A stretch of 60,000 nucleotides of DNA from Adiantum capillus-veneris. Lineage: Eukaryota; Streptophyta; Polypodiopsida; Polypodiales; Pteridaceae. This document shows, in pieces, positions 10,185 through 21,689 of this stretch (position 1 is its first letter; each line of letters opens with the position of its first letter). Under the pieces are notes generated by a model. That model was not told the origin of the DNA. It made no database searches and saw only the letters and a program-made list of their open reading frames with translations. Both the position numbers and the translations under genes were made by a program. The stretch lies in the NCBI GenBank assembly GCA_014529385.2, contig CM043970.1:67542567-67602566 (forward strand), in the 5' to 3' direction.

Positions 10185-11200
10185 GGTTTGATCCCTAGCC
10201 AACATGTTTTGCCACTGCCACCATCCTCCAGCCACAAGGTTTCGCCTCAAGCCGCCAAAAATAGCCTCTGTCTCAGCTCGGCCAGCTCTTGTGGAAGCTG
10301 TCGAAACCAGCCCGCGCCGGCGCGGACAGGTTCCAGCAATGTTTATAAACAATGCTAATTGAGTCTCAACAAACAATACCGCTGGTTGCTGATCTCTAGC
10401 CGACACGTTTTGCCACCGTCACCATCCTCCAACCACTCGGTTTCGTCACAAGCCGCTAGAATTAGCCTCTTTCTCATCTCGACGAGCTCTTGTGGAAGCT
10501 GTCGAAACCAGTCCGCGCCGGCGCGGACTGGTTCAAGCAAAGTTTATAAACAATACTATAGAGTAAAAAATGTCACCCCGCCCAATAGATACCCCGACAC
10601 AGCCTCCGCTGCGGCCATGCGGCCTCCTCTTCATGACTTGCCATCGCGCAGAGATGCCTCGCCTCGTTCGAGATGAGAAAGAGAGCGAGGTATCTCCTTT
10701 CCTTGCTACATCCAACATGGGTGTATTGCACAATAACAATAGCAAGGACAACTGTAAAGAATATCCACTGTGTGTGTGAGAGAGAGAAAGAGTAAGAAAG
10801 AGAATCTCGATAGATTATACATGTTATTTTGCACAATCTCATAACCGTTCGTTGAATTTTTTTAACAAATCATTTTTTGCCCTAAAGTTTGCCTCCGTCT
10901 CATCTCAACTTGTAAGCTGTCGAAACTAGTCCGCGCCGACGCGGACAGGTTAGAGCACCGTCTGCAAAGTGCAATCGTGCATGTGGCCTAGGGATAACCC
11001 GGCTAGGGGCCAGGGCATAGAGAGGAATGCCAAACATTTTAATCCTGTTGTAAGAAGTCGAAACTAGTCCGCACCGGTGCAGACATGTTAGAGTAGTGTC
11101 TGCAAACTCTAACCTTGCATGTGGCACCCGACTAGGGCCCATAGCATAGAGAGGAATGCCAAACATAGAGAGTAGCGTCTGCAAATTATAACCGTGCATG
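10185..11200. repeat. Degenerate tandem array with CG-rich palindromes
   Basis: Four units share GTCGAAACYAGTCCGCGC followed by its mirror. Palindromes lie at 10307-10330, 10508-10531 (perfect over 24 bp), 10926-10949 and 11064-11087. The first two units are a direct repeat of about 200 bp (10190-10350 and 10390-10555); later ones are shorter and share the downstream phrase on GTCTGCAAA and a ...GCATGTG... tail. Confidence 0.75.
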
Positions 11201-11251
11201 TGAAACCTGGCTAGGGCCCATAGAGCCTTTTGACAGTTTGTGCGTGCATAC

Positions 11252-11262
11252 GTGTGTGTGTA

Positions 11263-11350
<88 letters not shown>
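11252..11350. repeat. (TG)n-(AG)n compound microsatellite
   Basis: A TG run (to about 11310) passes directly into an AG run (11313-11350), inside the Mutator-like element. Confidence 0.95.
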
Positions 11351-11351
<1 letters not shown>

Positions 11352-11921
11352 AACTTTTGATCTCGCAACTTTCAGAGTTGAAGCAATCAGCATCTAGCAC
11401 CCCCATTGGACTCTGTGGTGTTGATGACTTCGACTTTGTGAGCAAGCGGAGACCAAAAGGGATGTTGTCCTCGTAGCATCTCATCCATGAGGCGTGTCCA
11501 CTCCATCGCCTCTCTCTGGCACAATAAGTGAAGACTGACCTGAATTTTCAACAAAAAATAAGAAGAGACATCAATTTCAAGTTTAGCGGTTGAGGTTTGA
11601 GGAAACACAGAGAAAAACATGAGGACTTGAGCCATCAATATCTAGAGAGCACATTCACTAGACAATCATCTTCATACCCATACAAAAGAAAGAAAAGGGA
11701 TACTTGGCGACCATGAAAACCTTTTGGAACAAAAAAAATGTCCTTAGTATTGCAAACATCTCAATTTAGCTAAACACATGAATGTGAGACCATCGTGCTC
11801 CTATAAATGGCTACCTAACCAAACACTTTTGAAACTCTCTCTAGTTCAGAAAAACTTTGTGGAGGGACTTGCTCGTTCTTTTTGTCGCTCAAAAAATCTC
11901 GCTTGCCATCTGGTAAGACTC

Positions 11922-12521
11922 CGCTCGGCTCGCTCAACACATTGGAGATCCGGCTTGAGGAGAGCTACGCGACAACGCCAAGCATTCCACGCGAGACGAA
12001 GCGCACACGTTGACGCATCTACGAGCTATTTGTGGCCGTAAGTGTATCAAACGATGCCTGTTTTCTGCGTGCTAGTAGTCTATAGAATCGTGGCAACATA
12101 AGCTACGCATAGGTACTCATAAATTTTAGTTTCGGGCACTTTCAAAATTCAGCTCTGTCATCCTACGCATTTTCCACAGATGGGTTTAGAGTGAGGGTTT
12201 GAGTATAGAAGCTTAGGGACAGGTGTATCCTAGTGAGGGGATGGTGTTCCTTAAGTTTCGTATGAATCTGGCATGATTAGGTGAGTTACCTTCTGTATGT
12301 GTGTGTGTGGCTAGGTGGTGTAGTTGAGAGCAGTGAGGTTCTTGATTGTGGTTTAGTTGGCCTTCCAGAGTGTTGTATGTGTAGGATGGTCTCAGCCTGA
12401 CAAGCTTAAGAGATTTCCTCTGTGTGCCTATCGTGTCATCTGTGTCCTCGATTGACATTATGTTGATCTAGGTAGTGTTTGCATGCACTTCATGGGTGTG
12501 TGAGTCGCTTCCTATGCAACA
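11922..12521 (+). mobile_element. 5' LTR, second segment
   Basis: Matches 22628-23248 of the 3' LTR closely and ends in CAACA next to the primer site. It lacks about 18 bp present in the 3' LTR after GGAGATCCG. Confidence 0.88.
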
Positions 12522-12522
12522 T

Positions 12523-12540
12523 TGGGGCCCTTGTCGGGGA
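12523..12540 (+). other. Primer-binding site, tRNA-Asp-like
   Basis: TGGGGCCCTTGTCGGGGA matches the tRNA-Asp primer site familiar from Athila/Tat elements (TGGCGCCGTTGCCGGGGA) at 15 of 18 positions. It lies immediately after the LTR end. Confidence 0.75.
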
Positions 12541-15021
12541 CACAAGGACCTAAGTAGGTTTCCTACTAACACTCATGTGATGATTTCTTGATTTAGTTTC
12601 GGCTAAAGAAAGCGTTTTTCTTAAGTGGATCCGGAAGAGGATATTCCGTGATCAAGTGGATAGCCAGGAAGCGTGTGTCTTGCCGAGGGTCTGCGACTAG
12701 ATAGGTTTAGTTAGGATCTGTGGATTAGAGTAGTTGTTGGTGGTCGAGTGATTTGTGAGGTGATAAAAGCATTTACTAGTCCGTGTGTGGCAGTGAAGCA
12801 TTTTTCTACTCATAGATGCAAAACCCCATATGATGCATTTGCAAGGGTTCTGTGAAGAAAACCTGCAATTCTATAAACATAGACATCCTACGCATAGGAT
12901 GTCTCAAGGGGGTTCTGGAGACCAAATTTGAAAATTCTGATTGCACCAGTGGGTTCAGAGGGTAGGTTTTACCCTAGTAACATATTGACTTGGGTGTTTT
13001 TTCCTATTTTTGTTGACCAAAAGCCAAAAGGCGGAGTCAGAAAACGTAAAATTTCAAAAAAGGCTTAAATTGAGTGATTTTTGCATGTTTTTGCAATTGT
13101 GAAGCATACTTGCACTTGTTGAGAGCATAAGGAAGCATAAGGGACACTTCAGTCTCAAAAACTCTGCAGTAGACATCCCACGTGTAGGATGTCTATAGGG
13201 TGATCTGGGCACTTTTTTGAAAATCTGAGGTTACCAGTGTGTTTAGAAGGTAGGTTTTACCCTATTTTCACCTGGAAAGTGGAAATTTAACCAAATTTTG
13301 ACAAATTTAAGTCAAAAGACGAGAATTCCCAGACATCCTACCCAAATTGTGTCCAAGGCCTAATTTTGAGACCAAACCATAGGATGGCTCCAAAGGCATG
13401 TTCTAAATGTTCTATTGAGTGCATGTGATAAATTTCATCTCATTTGGGTGAGAAAATTGGGTTCAAAGCGGACTTTAGCACTTTTGGCTGAAAAAGGCAA
13501 GAACAGCTAAAAATTGGGACTTTTGAAATCCAAACCAAAATCTAAGCATACCACTGGGTTACTGACATCAAGGGGAAGTTGTGGGACAAGTCTAGGGTCA
13601 AACAGGCCAAAAAGACATCCTACGCGTAGGATGTCTTCTGTGTGATTTTGGACTCTAAACAAAATTCTGAGCATACCACAGTGATCAGCACCTTAAGGAG
13701 AGTCTGTGATTCAAATTTGGGGCAATTCTGAGCAGTTAGAAATCCTACGCGTAGGATGTCTAAGGCATGATTTAGAGGCCAAATTCAAACTGTGGACATA
13801 GCAGGGTGTTGTATAGCCTTAGGCAAGCCTCCTAGTCAATTTTGGTCCAATTTGGAGTTGATTTGATTAGTAAGTTCATCAGAACAGACATCAGGCTTTT
13901 GGAATAGATTCTTGATCATTTGACCAACCTATAGGTGTCAGAATCAAAAAGTAAAAATAGTTGTGATCTAAGCACGACAAGGGGAAGCTACAGTGCAAGT
14001 TTGAGCTGAAACAGAGCAAAAAGACATCCTACGCGTAGGATGTCTCCAGGGTCATAAAGTGGTCAAAATTCTACTTTGGCCATATAGGGAGGTTCTAAGT
14101 GTCTCAAGGATTCCAGAACTTTTTTCAAAAGTGAATTTGGACCTTGTTTGGCCTATTTACCAAGCAAAGACAAGAATTGTCAGACATCCTACTCTTGGAG
14201 AGTACTAGAAGCTTATGCAGCCCAAATCTTGACCTATTGGCATCCAAATTTAATTTTGAGCATACCATTGGGTTGCTGAGCACTAGGAGAATCTTGGGAT
14301 CAAGTTTGGACAAAATCTGAGCAGTTAGACATCCTACGCATAGGATGTCTCCAGCTTGATTTAGGACTCCAAACCAACCTATGAGCACACCACTGTGATC
14401 AGCACATCAAGGAGAAGCTGAGGTGAAAATTTCAAGTCATTCTGAGAAAAAAGACATCCTATGGGTAGGATGTCTCAAGGCCATTTTTAGGTCCAAATGA
14501 AATTATGAGCATACCATTGTGTTGTTGGACTTAAGGGGAGTCTCTATACTAAATTTTGTTAAATTCTGAGCATCTAGAGATCCTACGCGTAGGATATCTC
14601 CAAGCCAGTTTTAGGGTCCAACTGTAATTTTGACCATACAGAAATGTTCACGGTGTCACAGAGATCCCAAATCTTCTTCTAAAATTGAATTTGGACTCAT
14701 TTTGACCAGTCTAAACTGCATTTCAGTGTTTTGGCCATAACTTTCACAAACGGTATCGAATCGAAAAAGTTTTTATATCAAAACGTAGCGTGAGAGCGGC
14801 TCTACAGATCTTAGAGCAAAACTTGAACTTTGAAAAAAAACATCGTTTAAGGCCTCAAAATACATCCGCAAGTTAGGGGTGTCTGAAAGCGACAATTTGC
14901 GAGAATTGTGACGAAACGGTTGCGGTTTTGGACATAGTTTCGACTTTTCCCTAACCAAGGTACTTGAACACAGTGGACTAAGTCTACTTGAACCAAGCAA
15001 AATCTCTTAAGCCCAGAAATC
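12541..15021 (+). other. Long untranslated leader of the gag-protease element
   Basis: About 2.5 kb between primer site and the gag ATG, with no credible ORF. Most of it is the palindrome array, with degenerate unit copies between. Confidence 0.8.
12881..14599 (+). repeat. Leader array of 24-bp palindromes in a tandem repeat
   Basis: Half-site AGACATCCTACG is followed directly by its reverse complement. Full or near-full copies lie at 12881-12904, 13171-13194, 13613-13636, 13738-13761, 14022-14045, 14327-14350, 14452-14475 and 14576-14599. A split copy has arms at 13331 and about 13379, and a half copy lies at 14182. Spacings of 124-160 bp, or about 285 bp where a copy appears lost, plus shared flanking phrases (CTGAGCA..., GTGATCAGCAC...AAGGAGA) show a tandem array. 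Single half-sites also occur in both LTRs. Confidence 0.9.
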
Positions 15022-16480
15022 ATGTCTACCCTAGATTCAAACGCAGCTTACACAAGCTTGGAGATCCCGACGATAGAGGAATATCCTCCCACAATGGATC
15101 TTCCAAACTTGCAATTGATAAAGACCCATCTTGTTGAGAGAATTTGGATGATTGTTCATGAGAGTGAAGGACTATATAGATACATTGACGACAATGATTT
15201 CAATCTTTATAGGTGCTGAGATCCATACCTAGAAGAGATAACGGATTACAAGCTCTTATATGTCTACACATACGGAGTCGACTGTCAATGGAGATCTATA
15301 GTTGTCGACAAGTATGGACGAGAATACAGAGTTGTAGAAAGCACAAATCCACAGACTGTACTAGAAAGAGGGGGGTATTTGGTCAATGAAGGACCACAAA
15401 TGCCTCCACCTAACACGAGAATTCCTATAGGAATTCCAAGAAGAGAGCCACCAGGATTCCCTTCAAGAGTGGTAACGAGAGAAGGATTGGGAGAGTCTCT
15501 GGTTAGACTTGTAGACAATCGACGAGTTAGACCATCCCAAGTCCAGAAATGAGTAAACAGAAAATACTCCGGAGATAGAGATCCGAGAGATCACGTAGCG
15601 GATTTTAGAAGAGTGATTAGAGCAGAGGAAGCTTCAGATTTTGCGACACAATTTGCGGGATTTGGATTGACTCTAGAAGATGATGCAACTACATGGTTCG
15701 ACTCGGTGGAAAAATGGGATTTTGAGACCCTAGATGAGCTGTTTGAGGAGTTTATTGAAGAATTCTCGCCAAAAGGCATTGCTCACAACACGGTCTCGCA
15801 AATCCATAGATTCAAACAGAAAGAGGATGAATCAGTACGCAAAGCATCATTACGACTCAAAAGATATGTTAAGCTCTGTCCGAGAGCGGAATTACCTATG
15901 CAAGCACGACTGATGCTGATCTTTATCCAGGGAATGAGACATGCGGGCCTTCAGAAGGATGTGCATATGATAAGGAGGATGAAGCTAAACGAGTTGATCA
16001 AAGAAGCTCTTTATCTAGTGGATAATTGTGAGGCATACAAAGAAAAGGACTTAAAGAGTCAAGGAGATGACACATCCTCTCAGCACAGTGTTTCACAGAT
16101 AAGTGAGTCCATTGCCAAGCCAACGGCACCTATTGATCAAGAAAAGTTTATCGACGACTTGGTCAAGAGGTTGATTCCTCTTGTAAGGTCTAATTCAGGA
16201 GAGCCAAAGTGGTGTGAAATTGAGAGAAAATGGACAAACCATACGGAGTAAGAGTGCTATTATAGCATGGAAAATGCTAGGGAGAGGTATGTACAACCTG
16301 TTCCAGAAGCACCTACTCCACCTAGATACATTATGGGGAATGCGCCAGGACCAGTAGGAGTTTTAAGGCCACAGCTTGTCTTAGGACAACAACCTCCGCT
16401 GCCAGGTGCTAGAATGCAGGTAGACATGAGATACATGCCAATGAGGGAAGCATCAAATAAACCGACCTTTACCAGCTACA
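15022..16480 (+). pseudogene. gag (capsid part) of the gag-protease element
   Basis: The frame starts at ATG 15022 and continues through three in-frame stops: TGA 15217-15219, TGA 15550-15552 and TAA 16249-16251. A retrotransposon gag core is visible around 15690-15960: TTWFDSVEKWDF, then FKQKEDESVRKASLRLKRY and FIQGMR, which is the typical order of this domain. A Pro-rich tail follows (EAPTPPRY..., PQLVLGQQPPLPG). The frame then shifts by one near 16480. The two TGA stops read naturally as CGA arginine codons changed by C-to-T. The product would have formed the virus-like particle of this element; this copy cannot make it. Confidence 0.85.
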
Positions 16481-17692
16481 ATGTGGTATAGCAACCAAAG
16501 TAAGTACTACCCTTCGGAGAAACAAAATGTGAGAGAAACACATGGAGCGGTGAGGCCGGTACAACCTCCACCTCCAGGGTTTCAGTCGAAAGATAGAAGG
16601 TATGAAATGGACGAAAGGACATTGCGATTCATTGCAAATAATGGCTTATCTAGGTCAAAGCTTGTTTATAGCCAAGATGAAATGCTAAAAGAATCTCCTC
16701 GACCAGAGACAGATTGTCACAAAAGTCGTGACAACCACTTGGTCAAACAACGTCTTCATACGGAGATCATTGAAGTAAATGCCTATTGTCTTGAGTGTGG
16801 CATCACTCACTTGATCCCCGATTGCCCAAAAAAACCAAACCAAATTCGGAAAATCACGACAAATGTATCAGGGATTGTTCACCTCCCTAGTAGCTCAGAA
16901 AATGAAAATGTTGTACCAATTCAAGTGGTTACGAGAGCACAAGCTCAAAAGAAAGCTGATGAGAATCCAGAGACAAAGAACACGGAAAGTGACACGAGTC
17001 CAAAGACAGACGCACCTAGTCAGAAAACCAAGAGCAAACGAAATAGTTGGAAAGCTAGAAAGACTAGGATGAAAGCACACAGGGCACGAGAGCAAAAATC
17101 CCTAGCTGAGAAGCTTATCGAAGCTGAGGAGAAGATAAAACAACATGAGGAAAAGGAGGCACCTTCTCTTACACAGGTGGTTAAACCTCTAGAAGAACCA
17201 TCCACGGATGAGAAACCGAGAAGTGCTAGTTCAGGAGGATCTGTGTTGGTAGAGAAGGTTAATGAGACATTAGATGCCCTCTTGAAAGCCTATGATGTGA
17301 GGCTCAAAAAAAGCCAAACCCAAGAACACAGGGGGATGGCATATCCCTATGCAGAACTAGAAAAGCAAAGGTTTGAAATGTGCAAGAAAATGATTCAAAC
17401 AGCCCAAGCTTTACTAGAACCACCAATTGCAAAACCTGAGGATGTGATCTGTGTCATGCCTACACAAGTAATCCCACCAAACCATGAACTAAAAGAGCCA
17501 GATTCTAGTCATGGGCACAGAACAAACCTCAAAGACCTAGCATTAGAACCAAGGATAGTACTGAATACCACAGATAACTCTTTCGAGGGATTTCACCAAG
17601 CTATACCTGAGGATTGTAAAGATATAGATGGTCTTGACGAATTGTGGAAACAAGTCAGAGAGGCCAATGAAGCCGATGACCTAAGAAGATGA
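16481..17692 (+). pseudogene. gag C-terminal part with degenerate zinc knuckle
   Basis: About 400 codons continue gag in the shifted frame. CLECGITHLIPDC resembles a CCHC knuckle but has C-x2-C-x3-H-x4-C spacing, one residue short. After it come a Lys/Arg-rich stretch, a coiled-coil-like segment (EQKSLAEKLIEAEEKIKQHE) and an acidic linker toward the protease. A TGA at 17690-17692 interrupts the frame, which then continues without shift. Part of a gag-pro polyprotein; not functional alone. Confidence 0.8.
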
Positions 17693-17719
17693 GTAGACAA
17701 GACTGGTGATGAACAAGGA

Positions 17720-19387
17720 GTGTTTCTACCACCAATAGAGGAATTTGAGACTAGATCTCAAATAAATCTAGACGTGAGATCGTATTGGGGCGACAAAGGA
17801 TCTGTACAATCTATGGATAGTCAACCCCATTCGCTAAGAACACTACCGTCCTACATGGGAGAGTACGAGACCAAGTCAGATGTGGTTGCAGTCCCATCAC
17901 AGAGACTGTCTCCCAACAAGGCCATCGATTCAAAGGGGCTAGTAGATATTCTATCTACCCCAGTCACCTGTACAATAATGTTAGCCGAGTTGCTCAGAAT
18001 AAGACCAAACATGTGGGCTAATGTGGGTAAGTGTCTAGAGAAATTTGGTGTAAAAACCCCAATGACTCGAATCGAGGAAGGCATCAAAGAGCTTGAAATG
18101 CCTCAACTAAATACTAGGCCAGTGCCATTAAACAAGGTAGGCGAGTATTACGAGGGAGAAGATGGAAACACCACCCTTCCTATGGAATTCAATGGTGTAA
18201 AAACCATGGCAATCCTTGATAGTGGAGCTGGTGTGGCCATTGCAACCAAAGAGATTTGGAAAAAATGGGGAAAACCTGCCTTGATATCCACACGAATGAC
18301 CCTGTAGCTTGCAGACGGACACAAGGAAAAGCCCCTAGGACTCCTAGAAAAAGTACTTGTTACTTCTTGTGGCATTGAATATGAACACACTTTTGCTGTT
18401 GTTGACTTTGGCAAGAAGAACAACTATGACATCATTCTGGGAAGACCATTCATGCGACAGTTGAAAATGGTCCAAGATTGGGGTTATGACCATATATACC
18501 TGAGACATATGGAAACCATAACAAAGATAAACTTGAGGGACCATAGCTATAGGGATGTGATGAGAACACCGGTTGAGGAGTTTGATTCCGCCACAGTAGC
18601 AGGATCAGAACCTCCAGCTTGGTTAGGTAAGCATAAAGAACTGTGGATGTGTGGAGCTTCACAATGTGGTAGCTTGAAGCGTGAGGAATGTTTCCTAGAG
18701 CGGGTTATAGAGGATAAGGACTATATCCCAGAACCATTTCCTAAAGAAGAGTTAGAGCCTTTTGGATGGGAACACATCTTGGCTATTCTGGACGTGTGCG
18801 CCGTGGAGGATGCTCTCACAACAAAGTTTTGTGATGAAAATGGCTATGATGTCGTTCCTTATTTTGCAATGAGTGTAATCCAAGAAAACGAAGAGAACCA
18901 GACATCAACAAGCTCTCGAAATAAGGAGCAAACAAAGAAATGTGGAGAATCAAAAGATGAAGAAGACGACGAGTTCTATGACTCTGTAGAACACTTCGAG
19001 CTTCAAGAAGATCAACGACCCAGGAATCAATGTCATCGCTACACGAATAAAGTGCATCAAAAGTGGATTCCAAAGTCCTCGGTGAAAACACAACCACCAC
19101 AAGCATCCTCATACATGGCTCCTAATAAGGATGTAAAGACTCAGCTAGGAGGAATACGACCAGAGCAACGAGCTAACAATGCTCTAATCAATGGGCTAGA
19201 AAAGTCCTCCAAGAAACTACCACCCAAGAGCAAACAAACATTAACTTTCCACTACCAGCCAAAAAATCAAGGAAAAGACAAGAAGTCAACCTTGTTGAGG
19301 ATAGTAGCGATAGTGATGAATCTTACGACATCCCCTATCATCAACTCAGGCCATCACTATCACCAACCCCTTCAGCAACAACCATGA
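17720..19387 (+). pseudogene. Retropepsin (aspartic protease) with C-terminal extension
   Basis: The active-site motif ILDSGAGVAIATKEIW lies near 18210-18260. TAG 18305-18307 breaks the frame right after it; the next codons (LADGHKEKPLG) continue the fold, so a CAG glutamine became TAG. The second half ends in YDIILGRPFMRQLKMVQDWG, the conserved C-terminal protease motif. The extension (18500-19230) is acidic and includes one KWIPKS motif; a frame change occurs between about 19200 and 19270. Family role: cleaves the gag polyprotein. No RT follows, which is the key oddity. Confidence 0.85.
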
Positions 19388-19923
19388 CAGGTCAAAAGAA
19401 CAGGACAAAAAGTCAAAGCCAAAAAGCTCGACAAATCTGGATACCAAAAAGCCAGATCGGCCAAAAACAGATATGGATCAAGAAGACAAAGATCTCTAAT
19501 GAAAAATCACAAGATCCAACACCAAAACAAAAACAAGGAAAGCGTGCACGAACGGGTAAGAATATCACAAAGTCGCAAGATTTCACAACTCAGGTTTGGG
19601 CTCCAAAGAAGTTGATTCAAGCACAAAAAAGTCAGGAATTCATTTGGATTCCAAAACAACCACAGTATCAACTTTCAAAGCCTGAATCTCGACCCCAACC
19701 AAGCGTACAAGGGGTGAAGCAAAGACCACTGTTGACTCACACAACAAAAAGGTGGATCCCAAAGAAGTCTCTTCAAACACAAACGAAGCACGGGCAAGTA
19801 TGGGTTCCCAAACGAGCGTCAGCAACAAAACATCCAATAATCACAAAAAAATGGGTCCCAAAGAAGAACAACAAAACTGTTGTCAATGCATCGCCGCTTC
19901 AATTCTTACAATTCTTCCTATGA
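19384..19923 (+). CDS. Basic W-x-P-K motif-repeat region
   Basis: The open frame encodes a Lys/Gln-rich chain with irregularly repeated W-[IVA]-P-K or W-I-K-K motifs: QIWIPKSQ, QIWIKKTK, QVWAPKKL, FIWIPKQP, RWIPKKS, QVWVPKRA and KWVPKKN, with one more at about 19066. The reading frame also extends upstream of 19384 (an acidic serine/aspartate stretch), so the shown ATG is probably internal to the gag-pro polyprotein. Such basic motif arrays could bind nucleic acid, which would suit an element with a defective zinc knuckle; that is inference. A short possible continuation in another frame runs to about 19994. Confidence 0.6.
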   Translation: MTGQKNRTKSQSQKARQIWIPKSQIGQKQIWIKKTKISNEKSQDPTPKQKQGKRARTGKNITKSQDFTTQVWAPKKLIQAQKSQEFIWIPKQPQYQLSKPESRPQPSVQGVKQRPLLTHTTKRWIPKKSLQTQTKHGQVWVPKRASATKHPIITKKWVPKKNNKTVVNASPLQFLQFFL

Positions 19924-19994
19924 TTACAGTACAGTTAGAAGAGATCAAGTCGCTTCAATCAAGCAACGATACCGGAGCTTCAAAGACCATTACA

Positions 19995-21689
19995 TTGCTT
20001 AGAATAGGAACCCTCCCCAACAAATGTCAATAATCAAATTGCTTATACCCACATCTTGCACAACATAAATCTTTTCCATGCATTGACTGTGTATGCATAA
20101 TAGGGCTACATTACAAGGCCTGCATAGGCACAACTTTTAATTGCCCAAGCACAACACATACCCTTTGCGATACCCTGTTGTAAAGGATGACTCCAAATAG
20201 GAAGGGGGGAGGCATTCTGAATGCGGACCTAACATTATGACTATTAGAGGGCAATGTTTTGTGAGATGCATTGAATTTTTTCATTATATTGTGATAATTT
20301 TTTGACGAAATTTAGAGTATATGCCCTCATAGTAGTGTTACAGAGGAGTATGGGGACAAAATCCATATATGAGCCCCTAGGGACATGTGTATAGTGTACA
20401 TAGCATTTAGATTTCTATTTGAATGATTTTTCTTTTGTTGAGTTGTTTTAAGATTTTCTTTGTTTATTATTAAGAAAAAATAAAAAATTCCATATTCCAC
20501 ATGAAGAAAAGACTGACGAGAGGCCTGAGCACTACAAAGAGAACAAGGTACAGGGAAACTATGAAACTTCATGAAGTATGTCTCAGCAGCCACTACAACA
20601 GCCGAAGAACTTGTCACAAAGCAGTGTCAACATGCAACCGACAAGTCATACAAGTTAGAGTCAAGTAGCTAAGCCACAAAATGAGTGAGGTGTTAGTCCC
20701 AAAGCTTCAAGTAATATTCTCTATGGTCTAAGCGTCTTAGCTATTCTAGGTACTGCTCAAGCTGGAAGAGTTGAGCATATTTACGTTGTGTCGCTCATGC
20801 TGGTATAGGTGAGCAAAAGAGTCGAAGTCTAAGTACTTAAGTTTAGTGAAGTGAAGGAGAAGCTCCAAAAGACACTCACGTACTGAGCACAGTGAGATAC
20901 GAGTGGAGAAACTTCTACATCGAAAACCCTTCTTGGAAAGGTGGAAGCTATTGAGACATCTTTTGATGTCACATTTGCTACATTTATTCCTCGAAACACC
21001 CATCATCTCCTTCTTTCACATTGCATACTTTTGTTGACAAATTTCTCATATACATATAGAGTTTCCCATAATTGGCACTTGCATCAGGCACTCTTTTCGT
21101 GTTTCACCCAAGCACTCACCTTTCATGAACATGTACTTCACGTTCAACTGATCAGTTCCAATAAGAGCGTATACCAAAGGCATTTTTTTTCCCACCGGGT
21201 TTTTTCCCTTTGGTCATCCAGGTTTTAGACCCTAATCTAAAGACACCTATCACCATACTCTTGTACATATTCCTTCTACATCAACAATAAGGAAATGCTA
21301 CTCAAATCAATTGACAAATGAATTGGAGCACCACTTTCAGATCATAGCATACTTCTCCTCAATGGCGAGTCGAAGAATGGCCTACAATGACAAAGCTGCA
21401 GACAACACTAACAACATGATTGCGTAGGAACAAAGAAGTTACCAATGAAGAAGAGCAGACACAAAAGTAATCAGAGGATCTCAAAAGATGAATGGTTACG
21501 ATGATAGACGTCCGCTCTAATGGATCATAGTTCATGTTGTGGTTCGACAAAGACACAAGCAGTGCAACAGATGAAGCCAAAACAACAGCAAAGTGTTGAC
21601 CGCTGGGTCAACAACACAACATAACTCAAGAACAAAGAAGTCCTCGATGTCAAAGAGCAGACATAAGGGTAATCAAAGGATCTCAAAAG
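19995..21689 (+). other. Non-coding 3' internal region; no pol
   Basis: No reverse transcriptase, RNase H or integrase in any frame. A purine tract GGAAGGGGGGAGG (20200-20212) is a candidate internal polypurine tract. Near the end a direct repeat (about 21429-21491 and 21631-21689, phrase AACAAAGAAG...AGAGCAGACA...GGATCTCAAAAG) encloses a copy of the first about 37 bp of the element's own LTR (21594-21630). Confidence 0.6.

Larger units (their letters stand above)
8707..11921. mobile_element. Mutator-like (MULE) DNA element splitting the 5' LTR
   Basis: The intact 3' LTR shows the target as CGCCCGGCT. The left flank has CGGCCGGCT (8698-8706) and the right flank CGCTCGGCT (11922-11930), each one change from it: a 9-bp target duplication typical of Mutator. 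The element starts GAG and ends CTC. Its two ends align as imperfect inverted repeats for about 55 bp, sharing GCAAGC, GAGCGA and CGAGCAA in register. No transposase is seen. The interior has a GA run, a TG/AG microsatellite, a twin repeat CACTAATATTGGTCTAGATC (near 8849 and 8936), four palindromic units (10200-11200) and a faintly coding-like stretch near 9475-9760 that I cannot assign. Confidence 0.75.

Noticed and set aside
11186-11393. ORFs rich in TH, SL or RE dipeptides
   Set aside because: Products of the TG/AG microsatellite read in different frames.
12881-14599. CRISPR array
   Set aside because: Regular palindromic repeats, but spacers are themselves related tandem sequence of 100 bp or more, and the context is a plant retrotransposon leader.
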